NCBI RefSeq assembly: GCF_014069575.1
Contig: NZ_CP059675.1
Location: 1,860,001 to 1,924,000, forward strand
DNA from: Schaalia sp. JY-X169
Lineage (GTDB): Bacteria > Actinomycetota > Actinomycetes > Actinomycetales > Actinomycetaceae
Length of the DNA stretch: 64,000 nt
Direction of reading: 5' to 3'
Made by a program: the position numbers and the translations under genes. This document shows positions 25,500 through 33,677 of this stretch, in pieces. The notes under the pieces were generated by a model, which worked only from the letters and a program-made list of their open reading frames with translations, searched no databases and was not told the DNA's origin. Each line of letters starts with the position of its first letter. The stretch's first letter is position 1.

Positions 25500-27469
25500 T
25501 GACTGACGTGAACCCCACCCCACTTAGTGATGAAGAAGTACTGGAGATTGCGGAATCCGCCGCAGCCAACGCGGGGATGAGCGGGGCTGAAGGTGTCGCT
25601 CGAAAAGCGAAGCACTTCTGGCCCTCATTCTGGCGAATGATGGGGCTCCTGAAGCCCTACTGGATCCGCATGATCCTTGTGACAGTTGTCGGTGCTGCCT
25701 CCGTGGTGTTGACGGTGCTTGCGCCACGGATTCTTGGCCGCGCCACCGACGTCCTCTTCTCTGGGTACATCTCCAATCAGATCCCCTCAGGTGTAACGAC
25801 AGAGCAGGCCATTGCGGGTTTGCGCGCTGCTGGCCAAACTGAAATGGCCGACATGGTAGCGAAGATGGACGTCACTCCGGGTGCTGGGATCGACTTCAAT
25901 CATCTGGCGAATATCCTTCTCTTAGTCTTGGCGCTTTACGTTGGTGCAGCAGTGTTTTCGTGGCTGCAGGGATACGTCCTCAATCGGGTCATGGTTCGGG
26001 CAATGTGGAAGCTCCGTGGGGAGGTTGAAGACAAGATCAACCGTCTTCCCCTGTCGTACTTTGACAGGGTCAAGCGCGGGGACTTGATCTCCAGGGTCAC
26101 GAACGACATCGACAACATGACCAACACTTTGCAACAGTCAATGTCTGGGGCCATCACCTCTGTCTTCACAGTGATTGGCGCGCTCGTGATGATGCTGACC
26201 ATCTCGTGGCAGCTCACTTTGATCGCCCTGGTGTCGTTCCCCCTCCTGGGCGTCATCTTCGGGATCATCGGCCCAAAGTCGCAGAAGGCATTTAGCTTGC
26301 AGTGGCTCAAGGTTGGCCGCCTTAATGCTCGAGTCGAAGAGTCGTTTTCGGGGCACGCCCTCGTCAAAGTCTTCGGACAGCAGAAGCGCTTTGAGAAAGA
26401 GTTTGCTGATGAGAATGAGGAACTTTATGAGGCCGCGTTCAAGGCCCAGTTCCTCTCGGGCCTGATGATGCCGATGATGAGCTTCATTGGCAACCTGGTC
26501 TATGTCGGCATTGCGGTGGTAGGTGGCGTGATGGTCGCTGGAGGCTCTCTGTTGCTGGGTAGTGTGCAGGCATTCATCCAGTACTCAAGCCTCTTCAACC
26601 AACCACTTGCCGAACTGGGGGGAATGGCAGCATCAGTCCAGTCTGGAGTTGCGTCAACTGAACGCGTCTATGAGCTTCTGGATGAGGCCGATGAGGTGCC
26701 GGATAACCCCGAAGCGCCAGCACCGGTTGAAGGCCAGGGACGGATTGAGTTTGAACACGTAAGGTTCAGCTACTCTCCGAACAAGCCTCTGATTGAGGAC
26801 CTCTCGTTTGTGGTTGAGCCGGGACAGACGGTCGCGATCGTCGGCCCAACCGGGGCTGGCAAGACCACTCTGGTGAACCTGCTGATGCGGTTCTATGAGC
26901 TGGACGGAGGCAAGATCACGGTGAATGGGCAGGACATCGCACAACTCAAACGGGACGATGTTCGTCGTCGCACCGGTATGGTCCTGCAGGATCCGTGGCT
27001 ATTCGCCGGGACGATCAACGACAACATTCGCTACGGCAATGAAGATGCGACTGACGAACAGATCATCGCTGCGGCAAAAGCGACCTACGTCGACCGCCTG
27101 GTGCGTCAACTCCCGAAGGGCTATGAGACAGAGTTGGATGAGGACGCTTCTAACCTTTCGGCAGGTGAGCGCCAGCTGCTGACAATTGCCCGCGCATTCG
27201 TGGCGCAGCCGCCGATCCTGATCTTGGATGAAGCGACTTCGTCGGTTGATACCCGCACTGAGCGCCTACTTCAGGATGCGATGAATGCCCTGCAGAAGGG
27301 ACGCACTTCCTTCGTTATCGCGCATAGGCTCTCAACTATTCGTGAGGCAGACTTGATCCTGGTGATGGAGAACGGCGCGATTGTTGAGAAGGGCACTCAC
27401 GAAGAGCTGATCCGCAGCCGCAGCGCCTACTGGCGTCTGTACAACTCGCAGTTTGAGGGTGCGCTCTAA
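25499..27469 (+). CDS. ABC exporter half-transporter B (catalytic partner)
   Basis: 656 residues: a 40-residue cytoplasmic N-terminus, a six-helix exporter domain with an extra loop of about 45 residues after the first helix (near 95-130), and an ATPase domain. Walker A GPTGAGKTT, Walker B LILDEATSS with the catalytic Glu and AHRLSTI with the switch His are normal. The signature is LSAGERQ rather than LSGGQ. Together with subunit A, one composite ATP site is therefore canonical and one degenerate. ATG 25499 overlaps the stop of subunit A by 1 bp. Its own stop lies inside the first unit of a 14-bp tandem repeat. Confidence 0.93.
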   Translation: MTDVNPTPLSDEEVLEIAESAAANAGMSGAEGVARKAKHFWPSFWRMMGLLKPYWIRMILVTVVGAASVVLTVLAPRILGRATDVLFSGYISNQIPSGVTTEQAIAGLRAAGQTEMADMVAKMDVTPGAGIDFNHLANILLLVLALYVGAAVFSWLQGYVLNRVMVRAMWKLRGEVEDKINRLPLSYFDRVKRGDLISRVTNDIDNMTNTLQQSMSGAITSVFTVIGALVMMLTISWQLTLIALVSFPLLGVIFGIIGPKSQKAFSLQWLKVGRLNARVEESFSGHALVKVFGQQKRFEKEFADENEELYEAAFKAQFLSGLMMPMMSFIGNLVYVGIAVVGGVMVAGGSLLLGSVQAFIQYSSLFNQPLAELGGMAASVQSGVASTERVYELLDEADEVPDNPEAPAPVEGQGRIEFEHVRFSYSPNKPLIEDLSFVVEPGQTVAIVGPTGAGKTTLVNLLMRFYELDGGKITVNGQDIAQLKRDDVRRRTGMVLQDPWLFAGTINDNIRYGNEDATDEQIIAAAKATYVDRLVRQLPKGYETELDEDASNLSAGERQLLTIARAFVAQPPILILDEATSSVDTRTERLLQDAMNALQKGRTSFVIAHRLSTIREADLILVMENGAIVEKGTHEELIRSRSAYWRLYNSQFEGAL

Positions 27470-27590
27470 TCCGGCGGCTCTAAGTCCGGCTGTCTCAGTC
27501 CGCTCGCCCAGTCTGGCCGCCCCAGTCTGGCGGCTCTAATCCGGCCGCTCCAGTCCGGCGGCTCCAGTCCGGCGGCTCTAGTCTCGACCA
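27465..27590 (+). repeat. 14-bp tandem repeat, nine units
   Basis: Nine consecutive 14-nt units starting at 27465. The consensus is TCCAGTCCGGCGGC; units 7 and 8 are identical. Unit 1 contains the stop codon of the upstream ABC gene. Confidence 0.85.
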
Positions 27591-27729
27591 AGGCTGGCCG
27601 CCGAAGGCAGTGCCCCGGCACCCAAGCCCCGGCACCGGCATCCTCGCCCTCGCCCATGCCCACGCTCACGCCCACGCCCACGCCACGAGGCAGTGCCCCG
27701 GCACCCACACCCAGGCCCGCGCCCACGTT
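27591..27729. repeat. Low-complexity CCCACGC-rich stretch
   Basis: Two copies of GGCAGTGCCCCGGCACCCA (27607 and 27692) flank a run of CCCACGC/CCCATGC hexamer-like units at about 27652-27688. No gene is seen. Confidence 0.6.
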
Positions 27730-27811
27730 GTGAAATGTTTACGTGGGGGCCAAATGATCGCGTGGGGTACTCACCCCAGAGGCACATTTCGTCCCAACGT
27801 ATACATTTGGG
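27730..27811 (+). repeat. Long hairpin, family C copy 2
   Basis: Arms 27730-27748 and 27793-27811, partly degenerate, around a 44-nt loop. GTGAAATG at the start and GGCACATTTCGT at the loop end match the copy at 5026-5107. Confidence 0.78.
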
Positions 27812-27821
27812 GGACTCCCCC

Positions 27822-27900
27822 CTAAGGTTGCCGCCGACACATAAGGTTGCCGCCGTTCGTGCGAATTCCAGGCAACCTTACGTGTCGGCGGCAACCTTAG
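27822..27900 (+). repeat. 30-bp palindrome with 19-nt loop (family D)
   Basis: Arms 27822-27851 and 27871-27900 with one mismatch. Each arm contains two copies of AAGGTTGCC or its complement. It lies 60 bp before the membrane-protein gene and could also end transcription from upstream. Confidence 0.88.
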
Positions 27901-27948
27901 AGACCGGAGCAGGTGACGCCTGCGACTCTAAGGGCTCGGCGCACGCCC

Positions 27949-27954
27949 TACGAT
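27949..27954 (+). promoter_or_regulatory. -10 box TACGAT for a leaderless start
   Basis: TACGAT ends 6 nt before GTG 27961, supporting that start over upstream codons in the same frame. Confidence 0.5.
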
Positions 27955-27960
27955 AGACAT

Positions 27961-29547
27961 GTGACCTCCTCCACCCTCGCAGCCCATCGCGCAGCCGAAC
28001 TGAGAGACGCCCAGAGGCGTTCGCAGGATGGCGGCTCGGGCTCGCAAGATGGCGGCTCGGGTGGGCCGGACGACTCGGGTGGGCAGGGCGGCTCAAGTCG
28101 GCGGGGCGGCGGCTCAGGGTTGCGCCGCCAACGCAGCCGACACTTCTACACACGCCTCGGCATCGGATCACTGCTGTGGGTTGCCGGAGCAATCTGGGCC
28201 CTACTCGGGGTTCTACTGTCATGGGACTGGATGGCTGCGCTCACCACCGACTTGCGTTTTCCGGACCAAGTATGGGGTGACAAACTGAGTCGACCCCTCC
28301 ACGACCTCGGATTGGGACTGCTCGTCGCGTTGTCGGCCATCTTCGCAATCTGCTGGTTGGTCACCAAGGACCGAGCCAACGCGCGCTACAACGCGGCGGC
28401 CAAGGTTGGGACAGTCCTGCGGTGGCTCGTAGTCGCTCTCTCCGTCACCCTGCTCGTAATGGTCGGAACTTCCGCGAGCACATCTGTGCGGTACTGGTGG
28501 CTGATTTTTCCCGGAGAGGTCGGTGCAGGCGGAGCGTTGCTATGCATCCTCGCAGGTGCAGCAACACTTCCCTCACTAACAGCTGTTGAACGCCGAGGCA
28601 TCATAGATATCCCTCGCGCGTCAAGGATTGGTAGCGCCATGTTCGTCGTCGGGTTGCTCGTTGCCGCCCAGCTGTCCCCAAATATCTTCAACGCCACCCA
28701 GGTCACCCACGAAGTTGGCTCGGTAGTGTCGCAAGTGAACGTCACCGCCGACACGTGGACAACCACCTGGCGCGGAGCCCACAACCCTGTCACCATTCAC
28801 TCTTACACGCCCCAGACAACTGCCCTCACCATGTCGCAGGCAACCCGGAGCCGCGACATTCTGGCGCTGCTCGACTCTCGAACAGGCGAAATCATCTCAG
28901 CCATGAGCGCGCAGGACGCACTCGCCACCGGCCTCGATGCCCTGCTTTATTCCCGCACCTCTGACGCAGAACACCGCCTTTTCGACCAAACCCTCGTGTT
29001 CTTCAACCAGATTCCCGTCACTATTTCGCGCGAGGGCGAACGCCTCACTGCCAGGTCTGACGTGCCCGGTTCCACCTGGGACGCCGCAAACAGCACACTT
29101 TCGCGCGGACTGCTCGGCGTTGACCTCGTAACCGGTGAGGATTGGCTTGTCGGTAGCAGCGGCGGTTGCACGCGGATCCCTGCAACCAGCGATGACGGCG
29201 AATGGATCGCGAGTGCCGAAGCCATCGTCATGCTGCAGGTCTGCAACGCGGAACTGTCAGGACAGAACTGGAGCGCTCCGTCCGGCCTCGAACACACGAT
29301 CGCGCCACTAGCGGGGACGGTCTTCGCAATCTCGCCCGAGGACGGGACCACGCTCTGGCACGCAGACCTCCCGAACTGGGACGACTACATAGCCTCCACC
29401 GGCATGTTGTTTCCCCAAACCCGCACCGGTGAACTCGATATCTCGTTCACCGCGAGCCCCCGAGACTCATCCGCCGAGTTGAAACAGGCCCGAGTCAGCG
29501 TTTCCGGGCACTCCCTAGATTTCCATCTGCTCACCGGACCCGAGTGA
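27961..29547 (+). CDS. Membrane protein of unknown function with low-complexity N-terminus
   Basis: A 528-residue protein that I cannot assign to a family. Residues about 20-55 are rich in Gly, Ser, Asp and Gln with repeats of DGGSGSQ and a basic end. Four or five hydrophobic segments follow (about 65-240). The remaining roughly 290 residues are likely extracytoplasmic, with a Trp-rich, beta-rich look (GTTLWHADLPNWDDY) that faintly recalls PQQ-like beta-propeller proteins. One Cys pair (GGCTRIP and VMLQVCNAELS) could form a disulfide. It stands alone between the ABC exporter and an ABC-F gene. Confidence 0.75.
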   Translation: MTSSTLAAHRAAELRDAQRRSQDGGSGSQDGGSGGPDDSGGQGGSSRRGGGSGLRRQRSRHFYTRLGIGSLLWVAGAIWALLGVLLSWDWMAALTTDLRFPDQVWGDKLSRPLHDLGLGLLVALSAIFAICWLVTKDRANARYNAAAKVGTVLRWLVVALSVTLLVMVGTSASTSVRYWWLIFPGEVGAGGALLCILAGAATLPSLTAVERRGIIDIPRASRIGSAMFVVGLLVAAQLSPNIFNATQVTHEVGSVVSQVNVTADTWTTTWRGAHNPVTIHSYTPQTTALTMSQATRSRDILALLDSRTGEIISAMSAQDALATGLDALLYSRTSDAEHRLFDQTLVFFNQIPVTISREGERLTARSDVPGSTWDAANSTLSRGLLGVDLVTGEDWLVGSSGGCTRIPATSDDGEWIASAEAIVMLQVCNAELSGQNWSAPSGLEHTIAPLAGTVFAISPEDGTTLWHADLPNWDDYIASTGMLFPQTRTGELDISFTASPRDSSAELKQARVSVSGHSLDFHLLTGPE

Positions 29548-29762
29548 CCCCATCCCTGGCGGCGCACGCGTGCAGCACGGGCAGCACGCACGCCCACTAG
29601 GGCTACGCACCCCTTGCGGGGAGGCGCAATCCCGCGTTAGCCTAGCTGCGTGTTCATTTAAGTGATTCAGTCCTGCGCCCGCGGCCCCCTGCGCTCTGCC
29701 CCCTGCAGACCTGGGAACACTGGCCCGGCAGGTTCTTCTCAACTCTTGAGAGATCACCGAAC

Positions 29763-31526
29763 ATGACCCCACAGAACTCCCGCACACACCTGCGCGTCGA
29801 CGGTATTTCGAAGTCCTTCCCGGACCGGCGCGTCCTCACTGACGTTTCACTGACCGTCTCAGCGGGCGAGGTCGTCGGCCTAATCGGCGAGAACGGCAGC
29901 GGAAAGACCACCCTCCTCAAGATCATCGCGGGCCTCCTCGAGGCCGATTCCGGCACGGTATCCGCCGAGGGGGCCGGATTCACCCCCACTTTCGGGCTTC
30001 TCCACCAGGAGCCCCCGTTCTCACCCAACGCAACCGTCCTGGAAGCCCTCGAGGACGCCGTCCGGCCCAGCCGCGCCGCGGAACATGAGTTGTCCGAGGC
30101 CGCCACTGACCTCGCCACCCACCCGGAAAGCTCCCAGGCCGAAAACCGCTACGCCGATGCTCTACATGAGGCCGAACGCCTCGACATCTGGACCCTCGAC
30201 TCTAGGATTTCCGCGACCCTGAGCGCCCTTGGCCTTGACTCGGTCCCCACGTCGAGGCCGACACACGCACTTTCAGGTGGGCAGAAGGCCCGCCTCTCCC
30301 TGGCGTGGCTGCTGCTCAGCAAGCCCGAAGTCCTTCTGCTCGACGAACCCACCAACCATCTTGACGACGCGGCGATCACGTTCCTGAGAGATTCACTCGC
30401 GACTTGGCAGGGCCCCGTGCTGTTCGCCAGTCATGATCGAGCATTCTTGGACGAGGCCGCAAGCGTCCTCATCGACCTTGACCCGGCACCGCGCCCGCAC
30501 ACCCTGGTCCGCGACAGGCAAGATGGCGGCCTCTCCAGCGGCCTCGGGGTGACGCGGTTTTCTGGGAACTACTCTGAGTACCTGACTCACCGTCAAGCAG
30601 AGCGTGAGCGTTGGGAGCGCCGTTTCCGTGAGGAGCAGGCTGAGTTGAAGCGTCTGCGATCTTCCGTGAAGTCGAGCCACACGGTTGGCCACGCGGATTG
30701 GAGTCCACGCACCGAGTCACGTATTGCCAAGAAGTTCTATGGGGACCGCAACGCGAAGGTTGTTTCACGCAGGGTGAGTGATGCAGAGCGGCGGCTCGCT
30801 GATCTGGAAGAGGACCAGATCGCAAAACCTCCACGTCAGTTGCAGTTCAGTGGACTTGGAGCTCCCACCGGGGCAGATGTGGAACGCAGTGCCGTTGCAG
30901 CGAGCGGCATCACCGTTGCAGGTCGGCTCTGCGAGGTGTCCTTTTCCCTGTCGAAGGGCGAGCACCTCTTGGTGACGGGTGCGAATGGCTCTGGCAAGTC
31001 GACGTTGCTCGCTGTTCTGGCTGGGAACCTGCAGCCCACGGCGGGAAGCGTGACACTACCAACGGGGGGCAACAAACCGGGCTCGCGCAGCAAGCCAAGA
31101 AGCCACAGCAGGCCCGGCGGCCGCGGCACGGTCGGCCTGCTCAGCCAGCACGTCCTAATCGCGGATCCGAACGATCGCGGCCAGGGCAGAACCGCAGCCC
31201 AGGCTTACGCCGACATCGTCGGCGAGGGACTTGCTGAAGCAATCCCTCTCTCATACTTCGGACTCCTCGAACCCCGCGATCTCAGCAGACCTCTGTCATC
31301 CTTGAGTGTCGGTCAGCAAAGACGCGTCCAATTGGCCGGACTGCTGGCGGTCCCGCCGGAGCTCCTACTTCTCGACGAGCCCACCAATCACCTGTCGCTT
31401 GCACTGGCAACAGCGTTGGAGGCCGATATTCCCCACTATCCGGGGAGCGTGATTATTGCCTCCCACGACCGCTGGCTTCGCCAGCGATGGCACGGCAAGA
31501 CCCTGAATCTAGACGGAAAACCCTAG
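29763..31526 (+). CDS. ABC-F family ATPase
   Basis: 587 residues with two ABC domains and no membrane part, typical of ABC-F proteins that act on the ribosome in translation control or antibiotic resistance. Domain 1: GENGSGKTT, LSGGQKARLS, LLLDEPTNHLDD. An Arg/Lys-rich linker covers about 270-360 (EREREE-like helices). Domain 2: GANGSGKST, LSVGQQRRVQ, LLLDEPTNHLS. Domain 2 has a basic Gly/Ser/Arg insertion near 435-455 that is not usual. The start is ATG 29763. Whether it gives resistance cannot be told from sequence. Confidence 0.92.
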   Translation: MTPQNSRTHLRVDGISKSFPDRRVLTDVSLTVSAGEVVGLIGENGSGKTTLLKIIAGLLEADSGTVSAEGAGFTPTFGLLHQEPPFSPNATVLEALEDAVRPSRAAEHELSEAATDLATHPESSQAENRYADALHEAERLDIWTLDSRISATLSALGLDSVPTSRPTHALSGGQKARLSLAWLLLSKPEVLLLDEPTNHLDDAAITFLRDSLATWQGPVLFASHDRAFLDEAASVLIDLDPAPRPHTLVRDRQDGGLSSGLGVTRFSGNYSEYLTHRQAERERWERRFREEQAELKRLRSSVKSSHTVGHADWSPRTESRIAKKFYGDRNAKVVSRRVSDAERRLADLEEDQIAKPPRQLQFSGLGAPTGADVERSAVAASGITVAGRLCEVSFSLSKGEHLLVTGANGSGKSTLLAVLAGNLQPTAGSVTLPTGGNKPGSRSKPRSHSRPGGRGTVGLLSQHVLIADPNDRGQGRTAAQAYADIVGEGLAEAIPLSYFGLLEPRDLSRPLSSLSVGQQRRVQLAGLLAVPPELLLLDEPTNHLSLALATALEADIPHYPGSVIIASHDRWLRQRWHGKTLNLDGKP

Positions 31527-31582
31527 CCCAACCCAGCCCGCGGAGCGCTTCCCGGAGCTTGGAGACCCCAACGCGAGGCCTG

Positions 31583-31588
31583 TAGCCT
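31583..31588 (+). promoter_or_regulatory. -10 box TAGCCT for a leaderless start
   Basis: TAGCCT ends 7 nt before ATG 31596. It is a weaker match than the others. Confidence 0.4.
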
Positions 31589-31595
31589 GGAATCC

Positions 31596-32567
31596 ATGAC
31601 TCTAACAACGCATCACCTCAGCCGCCGTTTCGGCGACCGTCTGGCCGTTGATAATGCCAGTTTTTCTGTTGAACGAGGGCGCCTCACCGGTTTCGTGGGT
31701 GCCAACGGCGCTGGGAAGACTACGGTCATGCGCATGATCTTGGGCGTCCTCGCCCCCTCCGCCGGAACGGTAACCCTGGACGGCGTGGAACTGGACCAGG
31801 CCACTAGGCGTTCCTTCGGCTATATGCCTGAGGAACGCGGCCTCTACCCCAAGATGGCTCTGCGTGATCAGATGATCTACTTCGCGCAACTGCACGGCCT
31901 CTCCAAGATGCGGGCGGCGGCGAACAGTGATGAGCTGTTGGAACGCCTCAATCTCACAGACCGCGCGAAAGACCCGATTGAGAATCTTTCTCTGGGTAAC
32001 CAGCAGCGCGCCCAGGTCGCGGTGTCCCTGGTGCACAGCCCGACCGCGTTGATCCTTGACGAACCGTTCAGCGGACTCGACCCCATGGCGGTCGACGTTA
32101 TTCTTTCCGTCCTCACGGAGAACGCCCGCCGCGGAATCCCACTTCTGCTGTCCTCCCACCAACTGGACGTGGTTGAACGGCTTTGTGACGACCTGGTGAT
32201 CATTTCCGAGGGGCGGATTCTAGCCGCCGGCAGCATCGAAGACCTGCGCCGCGAGCACACCAGAGACCGTTTCCGCCTTGTCGCACCCCAGGATCTGGGG
32301 TGGGTTGCAGCCTTCCCCGGCGTTGCCGCGGTCGAGGCGCAAGAGGCCACTTCCGAGTGGGGCCAACCCCCTGTCAGCGATCTTGTCCTGACGGTCGAGG
32401 GCGCTGCCGATGCCCAGCAGTCGGCCATGCGCGCGCTGGTCGCAGAAGTGACTGCGCGGGGGCCCCTCACCAGTTTTGGCGCGGTCACAACACCACTTTC
32501 CGTTATCTTCCGAGACGTCGTCGAGGGCACCACCAGTGACGAAGACTCCCAGGAGGCCACATCATGA
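31596..32567 (+). CDS. ABC transporter ATP-binding protein (NatA-like)
   Basis: A 323-residue single ABC domain with Walker A GANGAGKTT, a signature written LSLGNQQRAQ, Walker B LILDEPFSGLDP and the H-loop SSHQLDVVERL. The C-terminal 95 residues form the extension usual in DrrA/NatA-type ATPases. It is paired with the permease gene by an ATGA overlap. Likely substrates are sodium or a drug, as in NatAB, but this is family inference. Confidence 0.92.
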   Translation: MTLTTHHLSRRFGDRLAVDNASFSVERGRLTGFVGANGAGKTTVMRMILGVLAPSAGTVTLDGVELDQATRRSFGYMPEERGLYPKMALRDQMIYFAQLHGLSKMRAAANSDELLERLNLTDRAKDPIENLSLGNQQRAQVAVSLVHSPTALILDEPFSGLDPMAVDVILSVLTENARRGIPLLLSSHQLDVVERLCDDLVIISEGRILAAGSIEDLRREHTRDRFRLVAPQDLGWVAAFPGVAAVEAQEATSEWGQPPVSDLVLTVEGAADAQQSAMRALVAEVTARGPLTSFGAVTTPLSVIFRDVVEGTTSDEDSQEATS

Positions 32568-33676
32568 CCACCCCTACCGCAAACCCAGTTCACGCAACTT
32601 GGCTGGTCGCCAGACGCGAAGTATTGGCCCAGGTCCGCACCAAGTCCTTCATCATTTCCACGGTGATCCTGCTTGTCGCCGTCTTAGCAACCACTATTTT
32701 TGGTGGCGTTGTTGCAGGCCGTGGCACCAACGCCACGCCTGTGGCGGTCGTTTCCGAAACTGAAGGGGTCCTTGCCGGAGCGCCGATGATCGACCTGCAT
32801 GTCGCCCCGGATGACGCGACGGCGATTCAGTGGGTCGAGGACGAAACCGTTGATGCTGCTGTCATCCCCGTAACCAACTCTGATGCCCCCCTGCGTTACA
32901 AGGTGGTCGCCCTCGACGAAGTCCCCGCGATCGTGACCATGGCGACGTCAATTTCTCCCGAGGTTGAGCTGCTGGATCCTGGCACGTCAGAGGAACAGTT
33001 CGGCCTCAACTACATTGTTTCACTGGTTTTCGGCATTATTTTCATGATGGCGGTGATGACCTTCGGGTCGACAATCGCCCAAAACACGGTGGTGGAGAAG
33101 CAGACGAGGACGGTGGAGCTGCTCGTTTCCGCGGTTTCCTCCCGAGTCCTTCTCGCCGGCAAAATCCTCGGTATCTCACTCTTGGCAATCGGTCAGACCG
33201 CCGCGGTTGTTCTGGCGGGCGTCCTCGGCCTAGTGATCACAGGGCAGGGTTCACTCCTGTCAATGCTCACTGCCCCGATGCTGTGGTTTGTCGTCTTCTT
33301 CATTTTTGGCTTTGTGTTGTTCGCGGCCATTTTCGCGGCCTCAGCTTCACTGGTTTCCCGCATTGAGGACACAGGTTCGGTACTATCCCCAGTCATCATG
33401 CTGGTGATGGCGCCGTACTTCATCGTCATCCTGTTCGGCACCAACCCGACCGTCATGGCGGTCTCTTCCTATGTGCCCTTCACATCGATTGTGGCCATGC
33501 CGGTACGCATGTTCATGGGTGGCGTGGCCTGGTGGGAGCCGGTTTTGTCCCTGCTGATTTTGGCACTGAGCGATGCCTTGGTGATTGCGATCGCAGCCCG
33601 TATCTACCGTTCGTCTGTACTGCGAACCGGGCCCCGCTTGAAGTTGAAAGAAGCGTGGGCGGGCGACCGCAACTAG
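32564..33676 (+). CDS. ABC-2 type permease (NatB-like)
   Basis: 370 residues: an N-terminal membrane helix (about 20-45), a large external domain (about 45-165), then five hydrophobic segments with the ABC-2 motif TRTVELLVSAVSSRVLLAGKI. This is the layout of NatB and related exporters. It overlaps the ATPase gene by 4 bp and ends 1 bp from the convergent LuxR gene, with no terminator visible between them. Confidence 0.9.
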   Translation: MTTPTANPVHATWLVARREVLAQVRTKSFIISTVILLVAVLATTIFGGVVAGRGTNATPVAVVSETEGVLAGAPMIDLHVAPDDATAIQWVEDETVDAAVIPVTNSDAPLRYKVVALDEVPAIVTMATSISPEVELLDPGTSEEQFGLNYIVSLVFGIIFMMAVMTFGSTIAQNTVVEKQTRTVELLVSAVSSRVLLAGKILGISLLAIGQTAAVVLAGVLGLVITGQGSLLSMLTAPMLWFVVFFIFGFVLFAAIFAASASLVSRIEDTGSVLSPVIMLVMAPYFIVILFGTNPTVMAVSSYVPFTSIVAMPVRMFMGGVAWWEPVLSLLILALSDALVIAIAARIYRSSVLRTGPRLKLKEAWAGDRN

Positions 33677-33677
33677 C

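Noticed and set aside
30118-30125. Single CCCACCCG boxes at 30118, 40141, 40950 and 49784
   Set aside because: Isolated copies, three of them inside genes, in line with chance for this base composition; not counted as regulator sites.
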